The notes beneath the pieces are model-generated. The model had not been told where the DNA came from. It made no database searches and saw only the letters and a list, made by a program, of their open reading frames with translations. The translations under genes were made by a program, and so were the position numbers. This document shows, one piece after another, positions 26,366 to 35,796 of a stretch of 64,000 nucleotides of DNA. The DNA comes from CAKZNE01 sp002695025 (GTDB lineage Bacteria > Bacteroidota > Bacteroidia > Flavobacteriales > Schleiferiaceae), in the NCBI GenBank assembly GCA_913043285.1, contig CAJWML010000007.1, positions 62,001 through 126,000 on the forward strand, read 5' to 3'. Position 1 is the first letter of the stretch; each line of letters opens with the position of its first letter.

Positions 26366-28080
26366 TGAAAAGCAGGAAGGGAAGAGATATATTTCAGTTT
26401 GTGATCATAGTGGGCATCATCATTCTGTTGAATGTGATCGGCTCACTCGAATTCTTTCGTGTGGACCTTACCTCGGAGAAGCGTTACAGCCTCTCCGATG
26501 CCACCATCAATCTGCTGGAAAGCTTTGATGATGTGCTCTACGTTAAGGTGTACCTGGAAGGCGATTTTCCGGCTGGTTTTCAGCGTCTTCAGCGTGAAAC
26601 GCGTCAGATGTTGGATGAGTTCCGGGCCTACAATGGCAACATTGAATACCAGTTTATTAACCCGGATGGTTCCGAGGATATCCAGAACAACCGCGAATTA
26701 AAACAGCAGTTACAGTATAAAGGCCTTAAGCCCTACAATCTGCAGATCCGTGAACAGGGTGGGAATAAAGAAAGGGAGGTTTATCCAGGTGCTATCTTAA
26801 CGTATGGCGATAAAGAAGTGCCGGTTCTGCTCTTGCTGGACCAGTTTGCTTCCAGCCCTGAAAGGCAGGTGAATAACTCTATCCAAAACCTGGAATTTCA
26901 GCTAGCTAATGGTATCAGGGCTCTTATCTCAAGTTCCAAACCATCGGTAGCTTTCCTTTACGGGCATGGTGAGCTGGAGCCACGTTTTATAGCGGACTTT
27001 GCACGTTCCATAGGTGTTAATTATTCCCTGGACCGTTTTGATATCCACAAATTCCGGAGCGATAGCCTGGGAGAAAATATCAGCATACAGGATCAACAGC
27101 GCAAGCTGAACCGCTTTGATGCCCTGATTATAGCCAAGCCACGCGAACCCTTTACCGACCTGGATAAGTATCTCCTGGATCAGTACATTATGAACGGGGG
27201 CAAAGTAGTGTGGTTACTGGATGCGGTTCACGCAGAAATGGACAGCCTGAGTGAAAAGTCGCAATTTCTTTCGTACCCCATCTATGACCGTCTTCGTATA
27301 TCCGATATGCTGTTCCGGTATGGAGTACGGGTTAATACAAACCTGGTAGTGGATATGATCTCGGCCGGGGTTTCGGATAGGCGCTCGGTTCACAACTGGA
27401 TCTATTTTCCCATGGTAATGCCACAGGTAAAACACCCCATTACTAAGGATCTGAATGCCATTAAGCTGGATTTTGCCTCTTCCATAGATACGATAATTGC
27501 TCCCGGTGTAAAGAAAACGGTACTTCTGAAAAGCTCTCCTTATTCCAATGTGGTGTCCACGCCACACATGGTAAGCCTGCAGCGTTTGTACGAAGAACAG
27601 GATGAAACCCGCTTTACCCGTCAGTTTATACCGATGGGTGTATTGCTGGAAGGACGATTTGAATCAGCCTTCAAGAACAGGATACTTCCCAAAGACAGTG
27701 GCCCCGAGCAACTAAAGCTTAAAGAGAAGGGGGACAAAACACAGATGGTGGTGATAGGAGATGGTGATATTATCCGCAACCAATTGAATATCGTGAACCC
27801 AAATATTCCCAAGGGAACACCATTGCCGCTGGGTTTCGATCAATTTACCGGTCAGCAATACGGCAATAAAGATTTTCTGCTGAACGTATTGGATTATATG
27901 CTGGATGATAGCGGGTTGATCAGCATCCGGTCCAGGGAACTCAAATTGAGATTGCTCAATCCTCAAAAAGCGAAAGGTGACAAGCTCTATTGGCAACTGA
28001 TCAATACTATAGTGCCCGTGGTGATCATTATATTGTTCGGGCTGGTACTCACCTTTATCAGAAAACGGAAATACGCATAA
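26359..28080 (+). CDS. gldG: Gliding motility ABC transporter subunit GldG
   Basis: 573 residues. N-terminal membrane helix (about 10-30), a large periplasmic region of the GldG/ABC-type_uncharacterised family (RVDLTSEKRYSLSD, then KPREPFTDLDKYLLDQY), and a C-terminal membrane helix ending in FIRKRKYA. Start is ATG 26359 or the in-frame ATG 26365, which would give TGATG with the gldF stop. Partners GldF. Inner membrane. Confidence 0.93.
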   Translation: MVMKSRKGRDIFQFVIIVGIIILLNVIGSLEFFRVDLTSEKRYSLSDATINLLESFDDVLYVKVYLEGDFPAGFQRLQRETRQMLDEFRAYNGNIEYQFINPDGSEDIQNNRELKQQLQYKGLKPYNLQIREQGGNKEREVYPGAILTYGDKEVPVLLLLDQFASSPERQVNNSIQNLEFQLANGIRALISSSKPSVAFLYGHGELEPRFIADFARSIGVNYSLDRFDIHKFRSDSLGENISIQDQQRKLNRFDALIIAKPREPFTDLDKYLLDQYIMNGGKVVWLLDAVHAEMDSLSEKSQFLSYPIYDRLRISDMLFRYGVRVNTNLVVDMISAGVSDRRSVHNWIYFPMVMPQVKHPITKDLNAIKLDFASSIDTIIAPGVKKTVLLKSSPYSNVVSTPHMVSLQRLYEEQDETRFTRQFIPMGVLLEGRFESAFKNRILPKDSGPEQLKLKEKGDKTQMVVIGDGDIIRNQLNIVNPNIPKGTPLPLGFDQFTGQQYGNKDFLLNVLDYMLDDSGLISIRSRELKLRLLNPQKAKGDKLYWQLINTIVPVVIIILFGLVLTFIRKRKYA

Positions 28081-28082
28081 AC

Positions 28083-29099
28083 ATGAAGAAAAATCTAATA
28101 TATCTCCTGGTATTTATAGTGCTGCTGGTAGTGGCTGGCTGGCTGCTTACCCGCAATAACAGGGAAGGTACTTTGGGATTGGAAGGCAATGAACGGTATG
28201 CCTTTGCTATTAAGGATACCGGTGATGTAGATAAGATCATAATCAAGGATAAAACCCCCAGCGAGATTATCCTGAAGCGTGATGATCACCATTGGACAGT
28301 GAATGGGAGCGGCAGAGCCCGGGAAGATGCGATAGAGATACTTTTGGAAACCCTGTACCGTATGGAGATGCGGAACTTTATCCCGGAACGTATGCAACCC
28401 ACGGTAATAAAGCGGATGGCAGTGCGCGGTAAAGAAGTACAGATATACAAGAATGGCAAGCTTGCCAAAACTTTTTATGTAGGTACGGAAGCACATGACG
28501 AAATGGCTACCTATATGCTCATTAAAGGCAGTGATCAGCCCTTTGCTGTTCACATTCCTGGCTTTAACGGCTTTTTGTCTACCCGGTTTTTTACCCAAGA
28601 GCATTTGTGGCGTAGCAGGACCATTGTAAGTGCCAGGCCCGGCATTATCCGTAGCATAGAAATGACGTATCCGGACTCGTCTTCCCAATCGTTTGAATTG
28701 AATGTATTTTCACCGGATAGTGTATATATAAAGAGCTTGCAGTCCGGAGAGGTAATGCGTAACCGCGACCGGGTAAAAACCAACTTATTCCTCAACTCCT
28801 TCCGTAACCTTACCTATGAAGGTCTGATTATTCCTTCGGATCCCATATATAGTCGTAAGGACTCTTTGCTGGCCAGCAACCCGGTCTTCAGACTGAAATT
28901 AACGGATATTGACGGAAAAGTAACCACGCTGAGTGGTTACCGTATTAAGGGCCCCGAAGAAAGTTTGAATCCTGAGCTGGAGCCGCAACAATTTGATCCT
29001 GATCGCTTACACGGATTTATCAATGATGATAAGATGGTTTTGCTCCAATACTTTGGGCTTAACCCCATCCTGAAACCAAAGGACTACTTTTTAAAGTAG
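28083..29099 (+). CDS. DUF4340 domain membrane-anchored protein
   Basis: 338 residues from the ATG at 28083, 2 bases after the gldG stop. One N-terminal membrane anchor (LIYLLVFIVLLVVAGWLL) and a large outer domain of the DUF4340 type (KVQIYKNGKLAKTFYVG-like blocks). DUF4340 proteins often sit with GldG-like ABC genes and are probably part of that export machinery. Last gene of the gldFG run before dnaN. Molecular role unknown. Confidence 0.85.
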   Translation: MKKNLIYLLVFIVLLVVAGWLLTRNNREGTLGLEGNERYAFAIKDTGDVDKIIIKDKTPSEIILKRDDHHWTVNGSGRAREDAIEILLETLYRMEMRNFIPERMQPTVIKRMAVRGKEVQIYKNGKLAKTFYVGTEAHDEMATYMLIKGSDQPFAVHIPGFNGFLSTRFFTQEHLWRSRTIVSARPGIIRSIEMTYPDSSSQSFELNVFSPDSVYIKSLQSGEVMRNRDRVKTNLFLNSFRNLTYEGLIIPSDPIYSRKDSLLASNPVFRLKLTDIDGKVTTLSGYRIKGPEESLNPELEPQQFDPDRLHGFINDDKMVLLQYFGLNPILKPKDYFLK

Positions 29100-29153
29100 C
29101 TATTTGTTAAAAATTACTGAAAAAAAGAACCTTTTAAGCCGGGCTTTTCCCTT

Positions 29154-29161
29154 TATATTTG
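29154..29161 (+). promoter_or_regulatory. -7 promoter element of dnaN
   Basis: TATATTTG exactly matches TAnnTTTG and lies 37 bases before the dnaN ATG. The -33 region has only TTTT, so strength is uncertain. Confidence 0.55.
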
Positions 29162-29198
29162 TCCGTACACTTTATAGTTTTATCAAACCGAACGCATT

Positions 29199-30320
29199 AT
29201 GAAATTTATAGTTTCCAGTGGAGCGCTCCTTAAACAATTACAAATTGTAGGTGGGGTATTGAATAATAATAATACGCTCGCTATTCTGGATAACTTCCTT
29301 TTTGATCTGGACGGTAACAATCTTACCATATCTGCCTCAGATCTTGAAACCACTATCAGTGCTTCCCTGGAGGTGGATAGTGAGGATAACGGGTTGGCAG
29401 CCATTCCCGCCCGCTTGCTCCTGGATGGATTGAAAGCCCTTCCGGAACAGCCGGTAACCTTTGTGATTAACGGGAGTAATAATACCGTGGAGATGAGTTC
29501 GGATTACGGTAAGTATTCACTGGCCTTTGTGGAAGGTGATGAATTTCCCAAGCTGCCGGAAATGGAGGATATCAGCACTACGGTAATTCCGGCAGAAATC
29601 CTGGCCACAGCAGTTAATAAAACATTATTTGCAGCCGGTAACGATGAGTTACGGCCTGTAATGTCAGGTGTTTTTTTTCAGTTCAGTTCAGATAATCTCA
29701 CCTTTGTAGCTACAGATGCTCACAAGCTGGTACGCTACCGCAGGAATGATCTTAAAAGTGACAATACGGCTGAGTTCATCATGCCCCGTAAACCTCTTAC
29801 GATCCTTAAATCCACCCTGGCTTCAGTAGGAGAGGAGGTTACCATTCATTACAATGATACCAACGCCCGTTTCGAGTTTGAGAATATTATCCTTACCTGT
29901 CGCCTTATTGATGGTAAGTACCCCAACTATGAAGCAGTTATTCCTAAGGATAATCCCAATCGCATGGAAATTGAGCGCGGGGTATTCCTGAGTTCCGTTA
30001 AGCGGGTAGCTATTTTCTCCAATAAAACCACCCACCAGGTGCGCCTCAAAATGGCCGGTTCCGAGTTGAATATTTCCGCTGAGGACCTCGATTTTTCCAA
30101 TAAGGCTCACGAAAGGTTGAGCTGCAATTACCAGGGTGAGGATATGGAGATCGGTTTCAACAGCCGTTTCCTCAATGAAATGCTCAGCAACCTGGAGTCA
30201 GACAGTGTAAGCCTGGAAATGTCTGCCCCCAACCGCGCGGGCATTATCCTGCCCAATGACGGGCTTGAGGATGGGGAGGATATCCTGATGTTGGTGATGC
30301 CCGTAATGCTAAACAACTAA
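29199..30320 (+). CDS. dnaN: DNA polymerase III sliding clamp (beta subunit)
   Basis: 373 residues, full length, three DNA clamp domains. Typical blocks: MKFIVSSGALLKQLQIVGGVL at the start, RPVMSGVFFQF in the second domain, and the C-terminal MPVMLNN tail. Ring-shaped clamp that tethers polymerase to DNA. Not next to dnaA here, which is common in Bacteroidota. It has its own promoter. Confidence 0.98.
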   Translation: MKFIVSSGALLKQLQIVGGVLNNNNTLAILDNFLFDLDGNNLTISASDLETTISASLEVDSEDNGLAAIPARLLLDGLKALPEQPVTFVINGSNNTVEMSSDYGKYSLAFVEGDEFPKLPEMEDISTTVIPAEILATAVNKTLFAAGNDELRPVMSGVFFQFSSDNLTFVATDAHKLVRYRRNDLKSDNTAEFIMPRKPLTILKSTLASVGEEVTIHYNDTNARFEFENIILTCRLIDGKYPNYEAVIPKDNPNRMEIERGVFLSSVKRVAIFSNKTTHQVRLKMAGSELNISAEDLDFSNKAHERLSCNYQGEDMEIGFNSRFLNEMLSNLESDSVSLEMSAPNRAGIILPNDGLEDGEDILMLVMPVMLNN

Positions 30321-30347
30321 AATCCTATTGCCTGAGAAACTCCGGAT

Positions 30348-30986
30348 ATGAAGCTACTCGTTATCGGAGATGTTCACGGTTGCTATTACACCCTTAAGGA
30401 GCTGGTGGAGAAACACTGGCACCCGGGGGAGGAGATCCTTATACAGTTAGGTGACCTTATCAATAAAGGACCCCATTCCGGGAAATGCATCCGGTACTGG
30501 CAGGAACTTGAAAAAGAATATCAGGGGCAAACCGTTCTTCTAAGAGGTAATCACGAGCAGATGCTACTGGATTATTTCTTCTTCAAAAAGAACGAGGAAT
30601 CCATGAAAAAACTTGTAAATAATATTGAGGAAGAAGGCTTCAATATTAAGAAAGCATGCGAGTGGTTGCGGGTTAAAGGATTAAAATGGGAGGCTGAAGG
30701 AATATTGGTAACCCATGCCGGGATTGCTAAAAGTACCGAAGATCCTTTCGACATTAAAAACAGCAAAGGGGTTTTACTTAACCGCGGTCCTCTTAAGTGT
30801 CTGGATAAAGTTCAGGTGGTTGGCCACACTATGGTGCGTGGAGGCAAACCGCTCTTTAATCCCAAGGAAAATGCCTGGTTTATAGATACCGGGGCGTGGA
30901 CCAAAAAGTATCTTTCAGCGCTATCCATAGAAAGTAATGGGGATAATCCAAAGGTGATCCGCCAGCTACGTTCTGAGAAGGATTAA
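30348..30986 (+). CDS. Calcineurin-like metallophosphoesterase (PPP-type)
   Basis: 212 residues. Metal-binding motifs in order: GDVHGCY (residues 7-13), GDLINKGPHS, RGNHEQ and GHTMVRGG. This is the pattern of serine/threonine phosphatase-like and Ap4A hydrolase enzymes; the true substrate is not decidable from sequence. Cytoplasmic. It follows dnaN by 27 bases and may be cotranscribed. Confidence 0.9.
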   Translation: MKLLVIGDVHGCYYTLKELVEKHWHPGEEILIQLGDLINKGPHSGKCIRYWQELEKEYQGQTVLLRGNHEQMLLDYFFFKKNEESMKKLVNNIEEEGFNIKKACEWLRVKGLKWEAEGILVTHAGIAKSTEDPFDIKNSKGVLLNRGPLKCLDKVQVVGHTMVRGGKPLFNPKENAWFIDTGAWTKKYLSALSIESNGDNPKVIRQLRSEKD

Positions 30987-31407
30987 CCCGTTTTACTATT
31001 GATTTTCTGAAGATCAGGAGACATGGTTTTTAAGGGTTAGAAATGTCTCACATTATATTTTTCTTTCCAGTTAACCTTATTTCTGAGGTGGAAGCCGAAA
31101 ACACATTGATTAGGTGTGATCAACACTGAATATTAGCCTTGGTGTTACTGTATATACCTTGAGATTAAGTTTAAATAGATGACGGATTTAAGAGGACGGT
31201 TTGGAAAGCCTGGCTTCTTTTACCTGTTGCAGACTGGCACTTCGAAACATTCTGTTAGCATACTCCCGCTACGTATTGCTAAGGATTAAATATCCGTCTC
31301 ATTTGGTATTTACCCGGAAGCCCCCTCCTTATTTCTTTGGTCTGAGATTTTGCGGAAGCCGAAAAGCATATAGAGTAGGCGAACTTCATTCATTAAAACC
31401 TTAGACC
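30987..31407. other. 421-base intergenic region, no gene supported
   Basis: Neither strand holds a convincing gene; a 67-codon frame at 31201-31404 lacks coding character. A 12-base direct repeat GGAAGCCGAAAA occurs at 31090-31101 and 31354-31365, each preceded by TCTGAG. No terminator hairpin and no clear TAnnTTTG were found; the promoter of the following barrel gene is probably near its end. Confidence 0.6.
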
Positions 31408-31950
31408 ATGAAAAAAGCAAGTAAGGTTCTTTTTTTACTAGTGGCATGTGCATTTATCAGTTTTTCGGCTAAAGCTCAATACGAAGCTGGCCAGAGTGAC
31501 ATTAACCTGGGAGTTGGCTTTGTAACCTTCGGACTGAATGGTGACGGAGCGTTACCGATCAGCTTATCCTATGAGTATGGGCTCAATGACAATGTGAGTG
31601 TGGGTGCGTTTGCGGGCTATGCATCGGCTGAAGAAGAATTTGCCGGATACGGAGCTAACTATACCTGGACGTATAGCTACCTGATCATTGGGGCACGCGG
31701 TGCTTATCACAAGGAATTGGTAGATGGTGTGGATACCTACCTGGGTATACTTTTGGGTTACAATGTGGCCAGTGCCACTTTTGATGGTGATGATGCGTTG
31801 AAGCCTTACATTACCGAACCGTCTATTGGAGGATTGGCTTATGGCGTTTATGCAGGAGGTCGTTACCACTTTACCGATAACTTTGGTGCTTTCCTGGAGC
31901 TGGGCTACGGTATATCTGCTGTCAATATTGGTCTCACCATGAAATTCTAA
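31408..31950 (+). CDS. Small outer membrane beta-barrel protein
   Basis: 180 residues. Signal peptide MKKASKVLFLLVACAF, cleavage near AKAQ. Eight-strand-like barrel with alternating patterns from DINLGVGFVTFG to a C-terminal VNIGLTMKF ending in Phe, the normal end of an OM barrel recognised by BAM. Gly- and acid-rich loops. Function unknown. It stands alone before a strong terminator and after a long noncoding region. Confidence 0.82.
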   Translation: MKKASKVLFLLVACAFISFSAKAQYEAGQSDINLGVGFVTFGLNGDGALPISLSYEYGLNDNVSVGAFAGYASAEEEFAGYGANYTWTYSYLIIGARGAYHKELVDGVDTYLGILLGYNVASATFDGDDALKPYITEPSIGGLAYGVYAGGRYHFTDNFGAFLELGYGISAVNIGLTMKF

Positions 31951-31971
31951 GTTGCATTAATGTTATTTACC

Positions 31972-32006
31972 AAAGCCCCCGCTTTTAAAGCGGGGGCTTT
32001 TCTTTT
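31972..32006 (+). terminator. Strong intrinsic terminator after the barrel gene
   Basis: AAAGCCCCCGCTTT and AAAGCGGGGGCTTT pair as a 14-base stem almost without loop, followed by TCTTTT. Near-symmetric, it can act in both directions. Confidence 0.9.
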
Positions 32007-32028
32007 AGGGCAGTCCGGTCTATTATTA

Positions 32029-32036
32029 TAATTTTG
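32029..32036 (+). promoter_or_regulatory. -7 promoter element of pruA
   Basis: TAATTTTG matches TAnnTTTG and lies 26 bases before the ATG at 32063. It lies at the very edge of the longer open frame, supporting the 32063 start. Confidence 0.6.
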
Positions 32037-32062
32037 TGGCCTCATTCTTAAAAAGTACAAAC

Positions 32063-33697
32063 ATGATAAAAGGATTTTATAACGTTCCCTTTCCGGTAAA
32101 TGAGCCTGTATTGAGCTACGCTTCCGGAACGCCAGAACGTGAAAATCTCCAGAAGGCCTATGACGAAATGTGGGGTTCTCAAATAGAGATACCCATGGTT
32201 ATAGGAGGTGAAAAAATAACCACTGGCAACCTTCAGCGCGTAATGCCCCCGCATGATCATCAACACAATGTTGGATCCTATCATTACGGAGAGGCCCAAC
32301 ACGTAAAGGATGCTATAAAGGCAGCATTGGATGCCAAAGAGCAATGGGAAGGCATGAGCTGGGAGCATCGTGCTTCTATTTTCCTCAAGGCGGCTGATCT
32401 TATTGCAGGGCCATACCGTGCCCGTATCAATGCTGCAACCATGATATCGCAAAGTAAGAATGCCTTCCAGGCAGAAATAGACTCTGCCTGTGAAATGATC
32501 GATTTCCTGAGGTTTAATGTACAGTACATGACCGAGATATACATGGAACAGCCTGAATCCTCCGATGGCGTCTGGAATCGACTGGATTATCGTCCCCTGG
32601 AAGGGTTTACTTTCGCAATAACCCCCTTTAACTTTACAGCTATCGCAGGTAATCTACCTGCGTCCATGGCGCTGATGGGTAATACTGTAGTTTGGAAACC
32701 TTCCTTGAGCCAGATATACTCAGCCCATGTTTTGATGGAGGTTTTTGAAGAAGCAGGTGTGCCAGCAGGGGTTATCAATATGATCTTTACGGATCCGCAG
32801 GAAACTTCGGATATTGTTTTCAGCCATCCGGATTTTGCGGGACTCCATTATACCGGTTCCACCGAGGTATTCCGCAATATCTGGAAAACCATTGGCAATA
32901 ATATCCATACCTATAAAACCTACCCGCGTATTGTAGGGGAAACCGGAGGTAAGGACTTTGTAGTAGCGCATAAAACAGCTAATGCCCGCCAGGTAGCTAC
33001 TGCATTAAGCCGTGGAGCATTTGAATACCAGGGACAAAAATGTAGTGCAGCCTCCCGCGCCTATATTCCTGATAATCTTTGGGAGGATGTGAAGAAGTAT
33101 ATGCTGGAGGATATCAAGAGCTTTAAAATGGGATCACCCCGTGACTTTACCAATTTTGTAAATGCGGTTATTCATGAGGGTTCATTTGATAAGCTTGCCA
33201 GGTATATTGACCAGGCTAAAGCAGACAGTAGTGCCGAGATCATTGTGGGAGGTAACTATGATAAATCCAAGGGATATTTTGTAGAGCCAACGGTAATTGT
33301 AACCACAGATCCTAAATACACTACTATTACCACGGAACTCTTCGGCCCTGTGCTTACCGTATATGTGTATAAGGCGGATGCCTTTGAAGAAACCCTGGAA
33401 CTGGTAAATACCACCTCTGAATATGCTCTTACCGGTTCACTGTTTTCCGGTGACCGTTACCTGGCCCAAAAAGGAGCCGATAAACTGCGTCATGCAGCGG
33501 GTAATTTCTATATCAATGATAAGCCTACCGGTGCCGTGGTGGGTCAACAACCATTTGGCGGAGGACGGGCTTCCGGTACCAATGATAAGGCCGGTTCCAA
33601 ACTGAACCTCCTACGTTGGATCAGCCCCCGCACTATTAAGGAAACATTCGTTCCTCCAACGGACTACCGTTATCCTTTTATGGAGGAAGATAAATGA
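32063..33697 (+). CDS. pruA: L-glutamate gamma-semialdehyde dehydrogenase
   Basis: 544 residues. Converts glutamate semialdehyde (from proline via P5C) to glutamate with NAD. ALDH features: the Glu block VGETGGKDF and the catalytic Cys in GQKCSAASRAY; C-terminal FGGGRASGTNDKAG. Stand-alone type, not fused to proline dehydrogenase as in proteobacterial PutA. Cytoplasmic. Start taken at ATG 32063 rather than the GTG at 32036. It ends in a terminator. Confidence 0.97.
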   Translation: MIKGFYNVPFPVNEPVLSYASGTPERENLQKAYDEMWGSQIEIPMVIGGEKITTGNLQRVMPPHDHQHNVGSYHYGEAQHVKDAIKAALDAKEQWEGMSWEHRASIFLKAADLIAGPYRARINAATMISQSKNAFQAEIDSACEMIDFLRFNVQYMTEIYMEQPESSDGVWNRLDYRPLEGFTFAITPFNFTAIAGNLPASMALMGNTVVWKPSLSQIYSAHVLMEVFEEAGVPAGVINMIFTDPQETSDIVFSHPDFAGLHYTGSTEVFRNIWKTIGNNIHTYKTYPRIVGETGGKDFVVAHKTANARQVATALSRGAFEYQGQKCSAASRAYIPDNLWEDVKKYMLEDIKSFKMGSPRDFTNFVNAVIHEGSFDKLARYIDQAKADSSAEIIVGGNYDKSKGYFVEPTVIVTTDPKYTTITTELFGPVLTVYVYKADAFEETLELVNTTSEYALTGSLFSGDRYLAQKGADKLRHAAGNFYINDKPTGAVVGQQPFGGGRASGTNDKAGSKLNLLRWISPRTIKETFVPPTDYRYPFMEEDK

Positions 33698-33700
33698 TAA

Positions 33701-33727
33701 AAAGGGAGGTTTTAACCTCCCTTTTTT
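33701..33727 (+). terminator. Intrinsic terminator after pruA
   Basis: AAAGGGAGGTT and AACCTCCCTTT form a stem with a 2-base loop, followed by a T-run. It starts 3 bases after the pruA stop. Confidence 0.85.
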
Positions 33728-33875
33728 ATTTCCACCTCTGAAATATCTGTGGTAAAAATTTTTCATCTCCAGTATAAAATACTGATATTCAATAATTTGT
33801 GAATTATTTCATGGTTCATTAATTTCAATGTTAAATTAATGTTAATTTAAAGTTACATGTAGGTAAAATAATTTG

Positions 33876-33883
33876 TATATTTG
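33876..33883 (+). promoter_or_regulatory. -7 promoter element of the MORN-like gene
   Basis: TATATTTG, exact TAnnTTTG, 25 bases before the ATG at 33909, inside a strongly AT-rich stretch. Confidence 0.6.
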
Positions 33884-33908
33884 TTAAGTGAATTTAAAAA
33901 TTGTAGTC

Positions 33909-34280
33909 ATGAAGAATTTCAGATGGATGTTAGCAGGTTGCCTGATAGTAGTGACTGCCGCAGTTTCAATAGCTCAGCAAAAACCTGTTTACGAAAAAGA
34001 AGGAAATAAGGTAAGAGTTACCCATTTCTATGATAATGGCGCGGTAAAGGAAACCGGTACCTATGCGGCCAATGGTAACCTTGATGGTAACTGGGTCCAA
34101 TACAATGAGGACGGTTCCGTAAATACCAAAGCGTATTACAATAATGGAATGAAAGAAGGTAAGTGGTTCAGGTGGGATAACAATGGGATGGTGATGTATG
34201 AGATCGCTTATGAAAGCAACAAGCTAGTGAACGTGCAAAAGTGGAAACTTGAGCAAAAGAATATGTTAGCTGAAAATTAG
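33909..34280 (+). CDS. Secreted MORN-repeat-like protein (YwqK type)
   Basis: 123 residues from ATG 33909. Signal peptide MKNFRWMLAGCLIVVTAAV, cleavage near IAQ. Then MORN-variant repeats with the pattern 'xYxNGxxxExGxY...DGxW' (HFYDNGAVKETGTY, GNLDGNWVQYNEDG, YYNNGMKEGKWFRW). Such repeats are seen in YwqK-family proteins, some called antitoxins, but no toxin partner is present. Role unknown; periplasmic or exported. Single-gene unit with own promoter and terminator. Confidence 0.8.
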   Translation: MKNFRWMLAGCLIVVTAAVSIAQQKPVYEKEGNKVRVTHFYDNGAVKETGTYAANGNLDGNWVQYNEDGSVNTKAYYNNGMKEGKWFRWDNNGMVMYEIAYESNKLVNVQKWKLEQKNMLAEN

Positions 34281-34307
34281 ATCAGTTTAACCGATTAAGT
34301 ATTTTTG

Positions 34308-34337
34308 AAGGCGATTCCCCGGGATCGCCTTTTTTTA
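34308..34337 (+). terminator. Intrinsic terminator after the MORN-like gene
   Basis: AAGGCGAT (34308-34315), an 8-base loop, ATCGCCTT (34324-34331) and T6. It ends 7 bases before the yaaA start at 34344. Confidence 0.8.
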
Positions 34338-34343
34338 TGGATT

Positions 34344-35111
34344 ATGCTTATACTGATATCACCCGCTAAAACCCTTGATTTTGAATCCAATATGGCGATA
34401 GGTCCTTCTCAGGACCCGTACTTTTTGCCCGATGCCGTGAAGGTGAATAAAAGCCTTCGCAAAAAAAGCCGCAGGGCATTAAGGGAGCTACAAGGTATTA
34501 GTCAGCAGTTGGCAGAACTCAACTACCATCGTAACCAGGAATGGACAGCCGACAGAACCGGAGGTGAGAGACAAGCCGTGCTGGCTTTTAAGGGAGATGT
34601 TTACCAGGGGCTTAATGCGGACTCATGGGAAGTGCAGGATGTTGAATTTGCTGATGAGCACCTAAGGATACTCTCGGGCCTTTACGGGCTTCTTCGGCCT
34701 ACTGACCTCATAAAACCTTACCGCCTGGAAATGGGAACTTCATTGAAAGTGGGCAGAAGGGAAAACCTCTATCTTTTTTGGGCGGATAAGCTAAAGAGCT
34801 ATTTCCGGGAAAATATAGAAAAGGATATACACGTTGTTAACCTGGCGAGTAATGAATATTTCAAGGCCATAGAAACTGCAAAGATCCCGAACCCAGTTCT
34901 GGAAGTCACTTTCAAAGATTTCTCTAATGATGATTATAAGGTGGTGAGTTTCTTTGCCAAGAAAGCCAGAGGCCTTATGGCAAATTTTGTTATTCGTAAC
35001 AAACTAAATAAGTTAGAAGAGCTGAAGGCATTTAACGAGGAAGGTTATTATTTTGCCGAAGCTGAAAGTACCGATCATCATTATGTATTTTTACGCGATA
35101 AGACCAACTAA
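34344..35111 (+). CDS. yaaA: Peroxide stress protein YaaA (UPF0246/DUF328)
   Basis: 255 residues from ATG 34344, which gives the conserved opening MLILISPAKTLDFE. Further family blocks: YQGLNA, LRILSGLYGLLRP and VVNLASNEYFKA. In E. coli YaaA limits iron-dependent damage during H2O2 stress and binds DNA. Cytoplasmic. It is followed by the DUF6089-type gene after 16 bases. Confidence 0.95.
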   Translation: MLILISPAKTLDFESNMAIGPSQDPYFLPDAVKVNKSLRKKSRRALRELQGISQQLAELNYHRNQEWTADRTGGERQAVLAFKGDVYQGLNADSWEVQDVEFADEHLRILSGLYGLLRPTDLIKPYRLEMGTSLKVGRRENLYLFWADKLKSYFRENIEKDIHVVNLASNEYFKAIETAKIPNPVLEVTFKDFSNDDYKVVSFFAKKARGLMANFVIRNKLNKLEELKAFNEEGYYFAEAESTDHHYVFLRDKTN

Positions 35112-35127
35112 TTTTAAACGAGTCCGA

Positions 35128-35790
35128 ATGAGTCGAAAATTGTTTCTTGCTGCTATTTTTTCTTTGGGAGCTATATGCACACAGGCCCAGAAACTGGCTT
35201 ATTCAGAATATGGTTTGTCCGTAGGAACTCTGAATTACGGAGGTGATATTGCAACCAGCAATAGCGTAGCGGCCATGCTTGATGAGGTGCGTCCGGATTT
35301 CGGGATTTATGCCATGCGCCACTTTAACGACTGGTTTGCGATGGGTGCAGAGGCACATTACGGTTGGTTTTATGCCAATGATGAAAACCATGACTATCCT
35401 ACTCGTGGCCTCAGTGTATCAACCAGTGTTACCCAGGCTAACCTTTTTGCAGAGGCTAACTTTATACGCTTTGGTAAATATCATTACGACAGGAAGTTTG
35501 GCTTGTACATTAAAGCAGGAGGAGGTTTTTTGGCTTATAATCCAACCCTGACCATAAGCAACCTGGTACCGGAAAATATTGATCTTTACCCCAATTCATA
35601 CTCAGGCTTTGCCTTTTACGGAGGTTTTGGGTTTAAATTCAGGACCAGTTTTAAAGGTGTTCTTCGTTTGGAAGCAGTGTTCCACTCCACCGGAACAGAT
35701 CATCTGGATGGCTTTGAATACAAGAGACAGTTAACTAATAATGACGCCCTGGGTAGCATTCGTGTTAGTTATAGCTTGCTGGTATTTTAA
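35128..35790 (+). CDS. DUF6089-type outer membrane protein (PorG-like)
   Basis: 220 residues from ATG 35128. Signal peptide MSRKLFLAAIFSLGAI, cleavage near TQAQ, then YSEYGLSVGTLNYGGDI, the usual start of the DUF6089 barrel family, which includes PorG of the type IX secretion system. Strands continue to GSIRVSYSLLVF, a barrel-type end. Assignment to PorG itself is a weak inference. Convergent with the beta-helix lipoprotein gene (6 bases between the stops). Confidence 0.72.
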   Translation: MSRKLFLAAIFSLGAICTQAQKLAYSEYGLSVGTLNYGGDIATSNSVAAMLDEVRPDFGIYAMRHFNDWFAMGAEAHYGWFYANDENHDYPTRGLSVSTSVTQANLFAEANFIRFGKYHYDRKFGLYIKAGGGFLAYNPTLTISNLVPENIDLYPNSYSGFAFYGGFGFKFRTSFKGVLRLEAVFHSTGTDHLDGFEYKRQLTNNDALGSIRVSYSLLVF

Positions 35791-35796
35791 AGGATA

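Noticed and set aside
31201..31404. 67-codon frame in the long intergenic region
   Set aside because: Starts at TTG, rich in Arg, Leu and Phe without a plausible domain, no promoter or ribosome site; probably noncoding.
33909..34280. Toxin-antitoxin pair involving the YwqK-like protein
   Set aside because: The protein has a signal peptide and no toxin gene is adjacent, so only the MORN-like description is kept.
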